In this document: positions 25,671 to 35,210 of the stretch, piece after piece | How positions within the stretch are numbered: position 1 is the first letter of the stretch | How the letters are laid out: the number at the start of each line of letters is the position of its first letter | Source of the DNA: Rhizobium sp. CCGE 510 | Lineage (GTDB): Bacteria; Pseudomonadota; Alphaproteobacteria; Rhizobiales; Rhizobiaceae | Direction: 5' to 3' | Assembly (NCBI RefSeq): GCF_000292525.1 | Contig: NZ_AEYF01000044.1 | Span: forward strand, 62,001-126,000 | Length of the DNA stretch: 64,000 bases | The notes under the pieces: model-generated | Told to the model about the DNA's origin: nothing | What the model saw: only the letters and a program-made list of their open reading frames with translations | Databases searched by the model: none | Program-made: the position numbers and the translations under genes

Positions 25671-26462
25671 TTAGAAGCGCACGATAAGGCCCAGCATCGG
25701 CCCCTGCTGAACGACGTCGAATACAAATCCATCGCTGCTGTAGTCCACGCCCAAAGCGCGGTATCCAGCAACGGCAGAGAAGGTGTCGTTGAAGCGGTAG
25801 CCGATCGCCCCAGCGACGTCCCAGTCGAGATCCGCGCCGCCTGCACCGACGAATGCCCAGCCAGTCAAATAGATTTCAGGCGTCAATGAATAGGTGCCGC
25901 GAAACCCGACCAATCCGTCGACCCAGACCGCATCATCCGTCCTGGAAACTCCGTCGAGAATACCGCCCTCCAACGAGAGTTCGCTTTCCACGGACCAGAC
26001 TCGAAAGCCGGCGGAAATATCGATGCGTGCGGTGCTGTCCTCGTAGATTGCGTATCCGGCTCCGAGAAACCCCGCGAACGTTTCGGACGAGACATTGACA
26101 TTGTCAGCCAGAATACCTTTGGGCGTGCCGCCCTGACCCGAAATCTTGGAATACATCACATCGGCAAAGATGCTGTATGGGCCATAGCGGGCCTCGCCAG
26201 TGGCCATAGCGCCGAAATCGAGGTGGTCGAGGATGTCGCCGAAGCTCGCGTCGATATGCGCCTCGGGCAATCCGAATTGTCCGACGTCTCCCGATAGCCC
26301 AGCCGCCCAGAAGTAAGGGGCGAATGAAACCGTCCAGCCGCTCTCGGTGGTCGTCTGGTGCACCTCCGGTGTCATCGGCGCCTGGAGTTCCGCTGCTGAA
26401 AGGCCGCCCGCGAAAGATATGCAGCAAGTAAGGGTCATAACTGGAAGAAGGCAAGACTTCAT
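25671..26462 (-). CDS. Outer-membrane beta-barrel-type protein
   Basis: The 263-residue product has a signal peptide (to about residue 23, S-A-A-E) and alternating polar/aromatic strands such as WTVSFAPYFWAAGLSGDVG, a G-Y-R-F-N-D-T-F-S-A-V-A-G-Y-R hairpin, and a C-terminal GLIVRF ending in Phe, the BamA recognition signature. The start has GGAGGAA 6 bases upstream. It lies 88 bases before the DUF3604 gene on the same strand and may give it or its substrate an outer-membrane partner. Confidence 0.8.
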   Translation of the reverse strand: MKSCLLPVMTLTCCISFAGGLSAAELQAPMTPEVHQTTTESGWTVSFAPYFWAAGLSGDVGQFGLPEAHIDASFGDILDHLDFGAMATGEARYGPYSIFADVMYSKISGQGGTPKGILADNVNVSSETFAGFLGAGYAIYEDSTARIDISAGFRVWSVESELSLEGGILDGVSRTDDAVWVDGLVGFRGTYSLTPEIYLTGWAFVGAGGADLDWDVAGAIGYRFNDTFSAVAGYRALGVDYSSDGFVFDVVQQGPMLGLIVRF

Positions 26463-26981
26463 GATTTCCTCCAAAAGGTGCGCTGCTACTATCGGATCAT
26501 CCGCCAACAGGAGAATAAATCCAGAATTATTTTCGGGCGTCGTAGCAACACAACGGCAGTCGCCCGAAGCGAGTCGTAAATTCGGTGGCCAATCAAGGCC
26601 CTCTCGTCCTGAAGTGAAATTTATCCGGCAGCCGCAGGTCGATGGTCAGGGACAAAGTCGCAGGACATAGCGAAAGTTCGCTGGGGTTTCCTGCTGCGCA
26701 TGGAGAGCTTGGGGCGATAGCGACCGCAGTAATTCGAGGCGCATAGATGCGAGGCGGCTTTCAGAACCAGCGATCGGTATTCCAAGCCAGTTCGAATCGA
26801 GGCTTTACTCTGAGGGAATTACGTCGCCAATGCCTCGTGCCGGCGCCTTTCGACGACCACCTCACGGCGCGCGCGACCTCCCTCTGGGTAACGGTGCGCG
26901 GCTAGGTGCCAGACCGGCGACATCTGCCGTATCGCGAATGCCGACGCGGTTATGAAGAAGGTGGCCCTCGCCGACCTGATA
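26463..26981. other. 519-bp intergenic region without a recognised gene
   Basis: It separates the start of the outer-membrane gene from the end of fcl; both genes are on the minus strand. I see no complete gene, terminator or repeat. The part from about 26820 to 26975 is GC-rich and looks as if it had once been coding, but short frames are broken and no family is recognised. The first 80 bases presumably hold the promoter of the outer-membrane/DUF3604 operon. Confidence 0.4.
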
Positions 26982-27932
26982 TCAGACCGCTGGCTCAGAT
27001 CTGTTTTCGAACTCCAGGAACCAAGCGTAGGTAGCCCGGATGCCGTCCTCCAGTGAGATGCGCGGCTTCCAGCCCATGTCCTGCAGCTTCTGATTGCTCA
27101 TCAGCTTTCGCGGCGTGCCATCGGGCTTGGAAAGATCGTGAATAATCTCACCCTCATAACCGACAACGCGGCAGACCAAACGCGTCAATTCGATAATTTC
27201 GAGATCCGTGCCCGAGCCGACATTGACGTGCTGGGCGCCCGAATATGTGTTGAGAAGGAATACCAGTGCATCGGCGCAGTCGTCGACGTGAAGAAACTCG
27301 CGGCGCGGCGTTCCTGTGCCCCAGACCACCATATGCGGGTCTTTGCGAAGTTTCGCGGCATGCGCCTTGCGGATGAGCGCCGGCAGCACATGGCTGGAGT
27401 TCAGGTCGAAATTATCGCCCGGGCCGTATAAATTGGTCGGCATGGCCGAGATATAATCGCGACCGTATTGCTTACGATATGCTTCCGCAAGCTTGATACC
27501 GGCGATCTTGGCAATCGCATACCATTCGTTGGTCGGCTCCAGCGCGCCCGTCAACAGAGCCTCTTCGGGAATCGGCTGAGGAGCGAGTTTGGGATAGATG
27601 CAGCTTGAACCGAGGAAAAGCAGCCGGTCCACTTCGCCCCGGTGGGCGGCTTCGAAGATGTTCGCTTCAATAATCAGATTGTCATAGATGAATTCAGCGG
27701 GATGGCTGTCATTGGCGAGAATGCCGCCAACCTTGGCAGCGGCGAGAATGATCGCGTCTGGTCGGTTTGCTTCAACAAATTTCTCGACCTCGTCCTGCCG
27801 CTTCAAATCGACCTCACGGCGGGTGGCCGTGATGACGTTGCAATCTTCAGATTGAAGCCGGCGCACAAGCGCACTGCCGACCATACCGCGATGACCGGCA
27901 ACCCAGATCTTCTTGTTGGACAAGTCGTACAC
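26982..27932 (-). CDS. fcl: GDP-L-fucose synthase
   Basis: Fcl epimerises and reduces GDP-4-keto-6-deoxymannose to GDP-L-fucose with NADPH. The 316-residue product is an extended SDR with the nucleotide site GHRGMVGSALVRRL (about 13-26), LGSSCIYP containing the active-site serine, and Y-x-x-x-K in WYAIAKIAG. The start is a GTG immediately after the gmd stop, with GAGG upstream. With gmd it supplies activated fucose to the polysaccharide locus. Confidence 0.95.
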   Translation of the reverse strand: MYDLSNKKIWVAGHRGMVGSALVRRLQSEDCNVITATRREVDLKRQDEVEKFVEANRPDAIILAAAKVGGILANDSHPAEFIYDNLIIEANIFEAAHRGEVDRLLFLGSSCIYPKLAPQPIPEEALLTGALEPTNEWYAIAKIAGIKLAEAYRKQYGRDYISAMPTNLYGPGDNFDLNSSHVLPALIRKAHAAKLRKDPHMVVWGTGTPRREFLHVDDCADALVFLLNTYSGAQHVNVGSGTDLEIIELTRLVCRVVGYEGEIIHDLSKPDGTPRKLMSNQKLQDMGWKPRISLEDGIRATYAWFLEFENRSEPAV

Positions 27933-28994
27933 TCACACCTCTTTCCGGCCGTTCAAAGCCTTCCAGTGCTTGACATCCTCGCGCACCATTTCCGCGGCGA
28001 GCTCACGAACCGGAGTTTTGTGCTGCCAGCCCAGCTTCTGACGAGCCTTGGTCGGATCACCCAGCAGAAGGTCGACTTCCGTCGGACGGAAATACCGAGG
28101 ATCGACTTCCACAAGGCACGCACCAGACGCAGAGTCATAACCCTTTTCGTCAACGCCGGACCCCTTCCATTCCAAAGCAATACCGACGTCGGCAAACGCC
28201 CATTCGACAAATTGGCGGACCCTCGTGGTCTCACCCGTCGCCAAGACGTAGTCATCCGGCGTGTCCTGCTGCAGCATGCGCCACATGCCCTCGACATATT
28301 CACGGGCATGGCCCCAGTCACGCTGGGCGTCAAGATTGCCGAGAAAGAGCTTGTCCTGCCGACCCAGATGGATGGCAGCCACCGCCATGGTGATCTTGCG
28401 CGTGACGAAGGTTTCGCCGCGAAGCGGGCTTTCGTGATTGAAAAGAATGCCGTTGGATGCGTGCATGCCATAGGCCTCGCGATAATTCACGACGATCCAA
28501 TAGGCATAGAGCTTGGCTGCGGCATAGGGAGAACGCGGATAAAACGGCGTCTTCTCGCTCTGCGGCACTTCCTGCACAAGACCGTAGAGTTCCGACGTCG
28601 ATGCCTGGTAGAACCGGGTCTTTTGCTCGAGCCCCAGGATACGGATCGCTTCGAGCAGCCGCAACGTCCCGATACCATCGGCATCCGCGGTATATTCGGG
28701 CGTTTCGAAGCTGACACCCACATGGCTTTGTGCGGCAAGATTATAGATCTCATCGGGCTGTGTCTGCTGCACGATCCTCAGAAGATTGGTCGAGTCGATC
28801 ATATCGCCATAGTGGAGGATGAAGCGTGGATGTTCCTCATGCGGATCCTGGTAGATATGCTCGATGCGGCCGGTATTAAAAGACGATGACCGGCGCTTGA
28901 TACCATGCACCGTATAGCCTTTGCTCAGAAGCAAATCGGCCAGATAGGCACCATCCTGACCCGTCACCCCAGTAATCAGCGCGGTTTTTGTCAT
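27933..28994 (-). CDS. gmd: GDP-mannose 4,6-dehydratase
   Basis: Gmd converts GDP-mannose to GDP-4-keto-6-deoxymannose. The 353-residue product has GVTGQDGAYLADLLL (NADP site), TSELYGLVQEVPQSE with the catalytic Thr/Glu, and YPRSPYAAAKLYAYW (Y-x-x-x-K). Length and motifs are those of the family. It immediately precedes fcl, and the pair makes GDP-fucose; GDP-rhamnose or GDP-6-deoxytalose routes also begin with this enzyme. Confidence 0.96.
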   Translation of the reverse strand: MTKTALITGVTGQDGAYLADLLLSKGYTVHGIKRRSSSFNTGRIEHIYQDPHEEHPRFILHYGDMIDSTNLLRIVQQTQPDEIYNLAAQSHVGVSFETPEYTADADGIGTLRLLEAIRILGLEQKTRFYQASTSELYGLVQEVPQSEKTPFYPRSPYAAAKLYAYWIVVNYREAYGMHASNGILFNHESPLRGETFVTRKITMAVAAIHLGRQDKLFLGNLDAQRDWGHAREYVEGMWRMLQQDTPDDYVLATGETTRVRQFVEWAFADVGIALEWKGSGVDEKGYDSASGACLVEVDPRYFRPTEVDLLLGDPTKARQKLGWQHKTPVRELAAEMVREDVKHWKALNGRKEV

Positions 28995-29092
28995 TTTTCA
29001 CATCGTCTTTCGATACAATCTTCGAAGCCGGCAAATGCGCATTATGATTTGCAAACACTCGGCGGAGATCCGGCAGCAACGATGCCACGACC

Positions 29093-30088
29093 TCAGGCGA
29101 CGCCGATCCGCAGCAGGTCATGGAAATGCACCAGTCCGACCGGCCTGCGGTCGTCATCGGTGACGATCAGTGCGCCAATGTGATGCTGGTTGAGCAGCGC
29201 CAGGGCGGCGGTCGCCAGCACCGTCGACTTCACGGTTTTCGGCGTCCGTGTCATGATGTCGTCGACGGCAAGTTCGGAGAGATTGCGGGTCAGGTTGCGA
29301 GCCATGTCGCCTTCAGTGACGATGCCGCAGAGCCGTCCATCCTCGTCAAGCACGCCGACGCAGCCGAAATGCTTGCGCGACAGCACCGTGATCGCCTCCG
29401 GCATCGGTGTGCCCTTGGCCACGAGCGGCAGCCGCTCGCCGGTATGCATGATATCGGCGACATGCATCAGGCTCGCGCCTAACTTGCCGCCAGGATGGAA
29501 CACGTGGAAATCCGTGGCGGTAAAGCCGCGTGCTTCCAATAGCGCCACCGCCAGCGCATCACCCATCGCAAGCTGCATCAGCGTCGAGGTCGTCGGCGCC
29601 AGCCCGTTCGGGCAGGCCTCCTGCTCGTTCGGCACGAGAAGGACGATATCGGCGGCTGTTGCAAGCGAGGAACGGTCGCTGCAGGTGATCGCGATCAGCG
29701 GAATAGAGAAGCGCCGCGTGAAGGAAATGATGCTCTTGAGTTCGGCGCTCTCGCCGCCTTTGGAAATCGCCAACACGACGTCGTCGCGCGCGATCATGCC
29801 GAGATCGCCGTGAGTGGCCTCCGCCGCATGCACGAAAAACGCGGGTGTCCCCGTTGAAGCGAATGTCGCCGCGAGCTTGGCGCCGATATGCCCGCTTTTG
29901 CCGACCCCGGTGACAATGACGCGGCCGGAGATGTCGCCGATCACTTCGATGGCGCGCGTGAATGGACCGGCCAATCCGTTGTCAAAGGCCTGCTCAAGCG
30001 CTTCAAGACCGCGTCTTTCGGTCTCTATCGTGCGTTTTGCCGATTCGAGCACGCTGTTTTCAACGAGGTTGATCGCTCTTCTGTTCAT
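29093..30088 (-). CDS. kpsF: Arabinose-5-phosphate isomerase, KpsF/GutQ type
   Basis: The enzyme interconverts ribulose-5-phosphate and arabinose-5-phosphate, the first step to KDO. The 331-residue product has a SIS domain (about 40-170) with TGVGKSGHIGAKLAATFASTG cut as TGVGKSGHIG and KLAATFASTG, the HGDLGMI histidine, and two C-terminal CBS domains (about 205-325). The location beside gmd suggests a role for a KDO-containing surface glycan, not housekeeping lipid A synthesis, which a second copy elsewhere would serve. It is 98 bases upstream of gmd. Confidence 0.9.
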   Translation of the reverse strand: MNRRAINLVENSVLESAKRTIETERRGLEALEQAFDNGLAGPFTRAIEVIGDISGRVIVTGVGKSGHIGAKLAATFASTGTPAFFVHAAEATHGDLGMIARDDVVLAISKGGESAELKSIISFTRRFSIPLIAITCSDRSSLATAADIVLLVPNEQEACPNGLAPTTSTLMQLAMGDALAVALLEARGFTATDFHVFHPGGKLGASLMHVADIMHTGERLPLVAKGTPMPEAITVLSRKHFGCVGVLDEDGRLCGIVTEGDMARNLTRNLSELAVDDIMTRTPKTVKSTVLATAALALLNQHHIGALIVTDDDRRPVGLVHFHDLLRIGVA

Positions 30089-30478
30089 GAAATTGCGTTA
30101 GACCTTTTCACTTTCCAAGTCCACCCCGCACTCTTTCGGTTGGCATCTATGGAATAACCGTAGACGCTGTTTTTCTGCCACTTGGAGGTATCTAATTGTT
30201 GATTCCTATTGAGAACTTCTCCGTGGGAATCAACATTCCTTAGTGCCGGACCGTTGACACCCCAGAGAACTTGCTTTCTTTGAGGCCGTTGCACATCAGC
30301 ATGACCCAGGAAGATTGCTACACGGCAGGATGTGTCCAAAATTCGGCAACGATACGCCAAATATCACGACGCTAATGGAATGCATCGCTCCATGGATTTT
30401 TTCATCACAGTTGAATGGCCATCGGCGAGGCGCAGTGGGGATGAACTAAGGCATTTGAAGAGCGCGGAAGCAAATTAG
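30089..30478. other. Divergent intergenic region, probable promoters
   Basis: These 390 bases lie between the leftward kpsF and the rightward RgpF-like gene. They are less GC-rich than the genes. I see no coding frame with family features and no clear terminator; promoters for both sides are expected here. Confidence 0.4.
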
Positions 30479-31447
30479 ATGAACGAAGCCCGCCACGCAG
30501 ATTTCACCATCTTCGCCCATGTTTACTACCCTGACACTTGGGAGGAAATGGCCAACGACCTGGACGCAGTCATCCGACAGCCTTTTGACCTGGTTATCAC
30601 TCGGCCCGCCGGCTCCCGTCCGGTGGCGCGTCCCCAAACTTCCTATCTTCGCTTCGCGACCGAACTGGAGGTCGAAAACCGAGGCCGCGATATTCTGCCG
30701 TTCCTGACGGCCTTAAAACAACAAATCGTGCCGCCTTTCGATATCGGCCTGAAGGTCCATACCAAACGGTCGCCTCATCACCGAGACGGGGACGGCTGGC
30801 GACAATTTTTAGTCGGTTCATTGCTGAAGACGGAAGATAGCGGACGCTTGTTGGGCCAGAAGTTGCTGGAGTCCGAACCTTATATCGGTCTGGTCGCCGC
30901 GCGGGCGCATCTCCTGCCCCTCGATGGCCGCACTTCGATCAACGAGAAGGTCATGATGAAGACCCTGTGGCGGATAGAGCATTTTCGTGACGCGCAGAAA
31001 AGTGGAGCTTTGGAGGACAGTATCCATCCATCTGCGCTTAAAGGTAGCCGCTTCCCCGCGGGATCGATGTTCTGGTTTCGCCGCGCCGCGTTGAGAAAGG
31101 CGGTCGAGATCGATTTTACCGACCTGTTCGTTCGTGAGAACGGCCAGCTCGACGGGACAGCCGCCCACGCCTTTGAACATCTGTTTGCGCTCATTGCCGA
31201 ACGAGAAGGTTTAGTCGCGGCCAGCATGGAAAACGTAGCGCCAATCCTTGATCATCGTGGCGCGCCTCTATCGCGACCGGAATTGATGAAGCTGATCGAG
31301 GATAGTCTGGCGCACGACAACCCATTCGTACGGCCCTTAGCGGACTTCTGGCGTCGCCACCCTACCCTTCTGAAATGGGCGCTCGGCGTTTATGCTAGCC
31401 TACCCCAGAGTTCGGTGCGGCTGTTGCGGAGAAGTATCGGGCGATGA
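30479..31447 (+). CDS. Rhamnan synthesis protein F (RgpF)-like glycosyltransferase component
   Basis: The 322-residue product matches the RgpF pattern: ITRPAGSRP after an opening FTIFAHVYYPDTWEE, the invariant-looking VENRGRDILPFL (about 61-72), LKVHTKRSPH (about 85-94), and FPAGSMFWFRRAALR later. RgpF-type proteins assemble rhamnose or other 6-deoxyhexose polymers. The dTDP-rhamnose genes at 47742-51135 fit with this. It is convergent with the next gene (29-bp gap) and sits alone on its strand. Confidence 0.85.
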   Translation: MNEARHADFTIFAHVYYPDTWEEMANDLDAVIRQPFDLVITRPAGSRPVARPQTSYLRFATELEVENRGRDILPFLTALKQQIVPPFDIGLKVHTKRSPHHRDGDGWRQFLVGSLLKTEDSGRLLGQKLLESEPYIGLVAARAHLLPLDGRTSINEKVMMKTLWRIEHFRDAQKSGALEDSIHPSALKGSRFPAGSMFWFRRAALRKAVEIDFTDLFVRENGQLDGTAAHAFEHLFALIAEREGLVAASMENVAPILDHRGAPLSRPELMKLIEDSLAHDNPFVRPLADFWRRHPTLLKWALGVYASLPQSSVRLLRRSIGR

Positions 31448-31476
31448 TGGTGACTGTCCAAAGCCCGAGTTGGTCA

Positions 31477-33312
31477 TTAGTTTGCAAGAGGCATCTCTTT
31501 GCCGTCCAAAACATTGCCATCCGAACCAGACGCCGGATTTGCCGGATGCCGCTTGATTGTTCTGGTTTGCGCGGGGTCATCGAATAACTCCTCAACCAAA
31601 CCTCTCGCAGTCTGGGCGCTAATCGCCATCGCAGATCCGTTCGTTGACGACAACGATCGAGCGGTGACGCCAGAGCCGTCCACACCCAGTTCTAGCGCAA
31701 ATGTCCTCACGCCGCGCGCTACGGCAATCTTCGCTACGTAGGCCGCCAAGCCTTCCGGATCGCGTCGGTAACCGCCCGCCGTCAGCAGACAATCTACGGT
31801 ACGCAGGATTCGATCATCCCCGGAAAGAACCGTCTCTGCCTCGAGCGCATATGGGATTATCTGTCGCTCGATCATGGCGCGCGTCGAAGCGGCCAGTGCA
31901 TACGGCGTCACTAGGACACGAAGAAGCACGTCACGCCGACGACGCAACTCATCGATCAGTGGCAATAGGAGCTCGAAACTCTCCGGCGCCTCAAGCAAGA
32001 CGGCGATCTCTCCGGATGGAGCCTCGACATAGCCTGGGCGAAGCCGGGTCGCCGCATCGTCTATGAGAGCGGCCCAGGCCTTGCCGATTACCTTGGAGGA
32101 ATAAGTCTCTGCCAAAATCGGACGAGCAGCAGCGATTGCGGCAGAGCGTTCGGTAGCGCCGAGCGGCCCAAGGAAGCGGCGCAGACCTGCCTCCCAGTCG
32201 TCGAATGCCACCGCTCCCTCCAATGGCTCCATCGAAGAGAGACGGGTTGCCACCACAGGCACGCCTTGCTCAAGCGCGAGTACGGCCCGGTTCGCAGACT
32301 TCGTTGCCGAGAACGCATCTATGCCGAATGGTAGTAGGCACACATCGGCTCGCTTGAGCTCTTCGAAAACAGCGTCAGTGGACCAATCGACATAGCGTGT
32401 CGGTACGCCGATTTGGGCAATCGCACTATCGAACAGCACTTCATTATTTGAAATGACCGTTAGCTCCAGCGGAATATCATTACAAACCGCCTCAAGAGCC
32501 GGCCCTGCAAGCATCAGAGCTAACATACCGAAATCGCTATGTGGCGCGCCATAATTTCCGAACCACAAAACGGACTTAGGGGGCACCTGGGGTATATTTA
32601 AGCCTGCAGGTGCTAATCGACCGCTGGCGACACTACGAGAACTTAAAACTTCGTGAGACGCCGGCCTGCGGCCCAATGTGGCAAGGCGCATACCGATAAG
32701 CCTGTACGCCAATGAGATCTTGCGTTTGAGGATCACCATCGCGTTCGCAGGATCATGTGCCATATGAAAAATAAACCGCGAGGCGCGTTGCGTGATGGTA
32801 AAAGGTCCTTCGCCGGACGGCGCAAGCTCCTCCTGAAGTAGCTTTGCCGCAGCGAAGCTTCCCCTCGTCTCTACCTGATCGACAATGACGACGAAGCGCA
32901 CGCCAGGTCTCAATAGGGGCTTCAACGTCTCAGCAAGCGCCGGACTGGGGACGACGATTGCATCAGCAAAAGCACCAATGCCGGCCAAACGGAGTGCCGG
33001 ATGGAAGTCAGGCACCATAGGATAGTTCGCTACAACGACGTTGTCGCATAGATCGACAAACACCTTCACGCCCTGGTCTTTGGCCAGACCTGCCAACCTT
33101 AGGCTCTCGCTGTCAAGATGCTTAACAAAGACGATCGCATCGAGTTCCTTTAGGTGCGGGATTGCTTCCTTCGAGGATCCGTAGAATACACTTTCGATCT
33201 CAAGCTCGAGCAAGGCAAGCGCAGGATAGTAACAGCGATAGCGCGTGCTTGCCACCGAGTAGCTGAGTTGCGTGCTAACCCAGGCAACACGGGGACGGGG
33301 GAGATCTGCCAT
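31477..33312 (-). CDS. Large GT-B-type glycosyltransferase-like protein, 611 aa
   Basis: The N-terminal part (RVAWVSTQLSYSVASTRYRC) resembles the start of GT-B glycosyltransferases. A second Rossmann-like part (about 190-400) has SVLWFGNYGAPHSDFG, VCLLPFGIDAFSATKSANR and LEQGVPVVATRLSSMEPL, like the nucleotide-sugar half of GT4 enzymes. A further domain of about 180 residues at the C-terminus (about 425-611) is not recognised. ATG at 33312 is preferred to the preceding TTG. Acceptor and sugar are unknown. Confidence 0.7.
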   Translation of the reverse strand: MADLPRPRVAWVSTQLSYSVASTRYRCYYPALALLELEIESVFYGSSKEAIPHLKELDAIVFVKHLDSESLRLAGLAKDQGVKVFVDLCDNVVVANYPMVPDFHPALRLAGIGAFADAIVVPSPALAETLKPLLRPGVRFVVIVDQVETRGSFAAAKLLQEELAPSGEGPFTITQRASRFIFHMAHDPANAMVILKRKISLAYRLIGMRLATLGRRPASHEVLSSRSVASGRLAPAGLNIPQVPPKSVLWFGNYGAPHSDFGMLALMLAGPALEAVCNDIPLELTVISNNEVLFDSAIAQIGVPTRYVDWSTDAVFEELKRADVCLLPFGIDAFSATKSANRAVLALEQGVPVVATRLSSMEPLEGAVAFDDWEAGLRRFLGPLGATERSAAIAAARPILAETYSSKVIGKAWAALIDDAATRLRPGYVEAPSGEIAVLLEAPESFELLLPLIDELRRRRDVLLRVLVTPYALAASTRAMIERQIIPYALEAETVLSGDDRILRTVDCLLTAGGYRRDPEGLAAYVAKIAVARGVRTFALELGVDGSGVTARSLSSTNGSAMAISAQTARGLVEELFDDPAQTRTIKRHPANPASGSDGNVLDGKEMPLAN

Positions 33313-33730
33313 CAAAATCTCTTTACGCAGTTGAAATCGTTATTCATTAACCACAGGCCTTGTATGCACGCAACAGCTTTAACAGCTTTCGAGCCTGAGC
33401 CAAAATGGTCTTATTGATCCAGCACGTTGATATTTCTCCGCAGCATATTTATGGCGCAAAGTTGCCGAAGAAGGCTTTGACTTGCCCCGGACGCATCAAT
33501 TTCTGCGTGGTAGTCCATGGCTGTCTCTCGTTTGATGCCTGGGCCGATATAATCGGCCCCATTCCAACACGCCTCCTGAGCGGCAGCCACCTTCTTGGCT
33601 ACGTCAGGGAGCGGCTGCATGGGATGTCATTCCATCTCAGCCGAAACCAACCTCACCTCCGCCGACATGAGACAGGGCGAATTTGACGCTACAAAGGCCC
33701 AATTCAGCCGACATGCGAGTTATTTCAGAT
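33313..33730. other. 418-bp gap without a recognised gene
   Basis: It lies between two leftward glycosyltransferase genes. Open frames of 69 codons (minus) and 93 codons (plus) overlap each other at 33405-33686; neither has a ribosome-binding site I trust or a family motif. It could be the remains of a gene lost from the locus. Confidence 0.35.
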
Positions 33731-34972
33731 TCAAGACCGTGGCTTACTTTCCGGCGCATAATGACTTTTAGAAATAGTCTCGGCGCGCTCAGAGGGAAGC
33801 CCAGCTAGTTTAAGAACACGCGATAGCTGAATCGCCATGTGACCTAATCCATGATGATTGATCAGCCGTTCGCGCGCAGCGGCGAGCGTTCGTTCTGCCA
33901 GTGCGCGGTCAGCGAGAACCTGCGGCAGCACCTCGGCCCACTGCATATCGCCAACCCGCACCGCTGCGCCATTTCGGCTGCAATCCTGATAGATGGCGTG
34001 GTCCGAAACGACGGCCGGGATGCCCGCCGCTGAATATTCCACCCATTTTGTATCGGTCTTAGCCTCGTTGAACTGGCCAGGCCGGAGCGGTGCGAGTCCC
34101 CAATCCCAACGCATGGCAGCAAGCTGGCTCAGAAAACCATCGTAATCGCCGACCGCCGGCACATGCTCAACGCGTGGACCAAACCCGGCCAGCTCTGGTG
34201 GCGGTCGCAATGAGCCGAAGACGGTAAAGTGCAGATCCGGGTTGGCGGTAAGACCAGCGATGACGCCAGGCAAGGCAAGCTGGAGATCGGCGGCATGACT
34301 TGAAGAAGCCATGTAGCCAAAGCGAGGTCTGCTCTGCGCGACCGGGCCACCACCTGAGATCGGATCGCTTGCACTGGCAATTTCGCCGGCGAACATACTG
34401 GCGGCGAGTTGAGCATGCTTGCGCAATTGTTCACCCAGCCGTTCTGTCGAGAGGTAAACCGTGTTCGCTCTTTCGAGCAGGGCTCGAATTGCCTGCTGGC
34501 GCGCCGGCGCACCATACTTCTTAACCTTCTCGATGCCCGCCTCTATCGGCACCTCAAACAGGTTGTCATCGATGTGATAGACAAGCGGAATCCCCTTATC
34601 GGCGGACTTTTGCAAAAGCGCCTCGGCCAGCGAGCCGCCATAGCGGCTGACGAACACCAAATGTGGCGCCGCCTGCTGCCAGGCGTCCGCGAGAAGTTGC
34701 TGTGCCGACCCGCCCGATTTCACGGCCAGACGCTCGTCCTCCTCAGTCAAGATCACCATCCGCATGTCGCCAGCTGCTATTGCTGCATGGGCAGGACGAA
34801 GAAGATTGATCTGAAGGGTTGCCCCAGCGGCGTCGGCGATCACCAGCAACCGAAGCTTTCCCTTGTCGGGATGGGCCGGTCCGAGCAAACGGCCAGCCGG
34901 AGCCGACGATCGTTGACCCAACTTGGCCATCGAGATCAGACGAGCATACGAGGCCTCTATCCAACGCGCCAT
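33731..34972 (-). CDS. Glycosyltransferase, GT4-like
   Basis: The 413-residue product has a Rossmann-like N-half with LVFVSRYGGSLAEAL and LVYHIDDNLFEVP (about 120-150), then a C-half with RFGYMASSSHAADL, FTVFGSLRPPPEL, WDWGLAPLRPGQFNEAKTD, KWVEYSAAGIPAVVSDH. The last part, with an acidic/aromatic E-x7-E-like region (about 300-330), is the nucleotide-sugar site of GT4 enzymes. It is presumably cytoplasmic and membrane-associated and adds one sugar to the repeat unit. Confidence 0.78.
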   Translation of the reverse strand: MARWIEASYARLISMAKLGQRSSAPAGRLLGPAHPDKGKLRLLVIADAAGATLQINLLRPAHAAIAAGDMRMVILTEEDERLAVKSGGSAQQLLADAWQQAAPHLVFVSRYGGSLAEALLQKSADKGIPLVYHIDDNLFEVPIEAGIEKVKKYGAPARQQAIRALLERANTVYLSTERLGEQLRKHAQLAASMFAGEIASASDPISGGGPVAQSRPRFGYMASSSHAADLQLALPGVIAGLTANPDLHFTVFGSLRPPPELAGFGPRVEHVPAVGDYDGFLSQLAAMRWDWGLAPLRPGQFNEAKTDTKWVEYSAAGIPAVVSDHAIYQDCSRNGAAVRVGDMQWAEVLPQVLADRALAERTLAAARERLINHHGLGHMAIQLSRVLKLAGLPSERAETISKSHYAPESKPRS

Positions 34973-35210
34973 GACTATGTGCTCTTACTGCTCAGATTGA
35001 CTGCCGCGTTACACCACGGCGTTGATGCGCTCACAGCCTTTGTGAGTCGAGGCAAACAATTGTGGAAGACCCAATATTGCAGACGAGAAACGAAAGCCAT
35101 GTCACAAAGCCGGTCATTTACCTGTAATTGCGAATTACAACCGTGCCTGATGAACGACTCGGCAACGACTAGACATGCCGATAACGGCCTCTGAACGGTG
35201 AAAGCGACCC

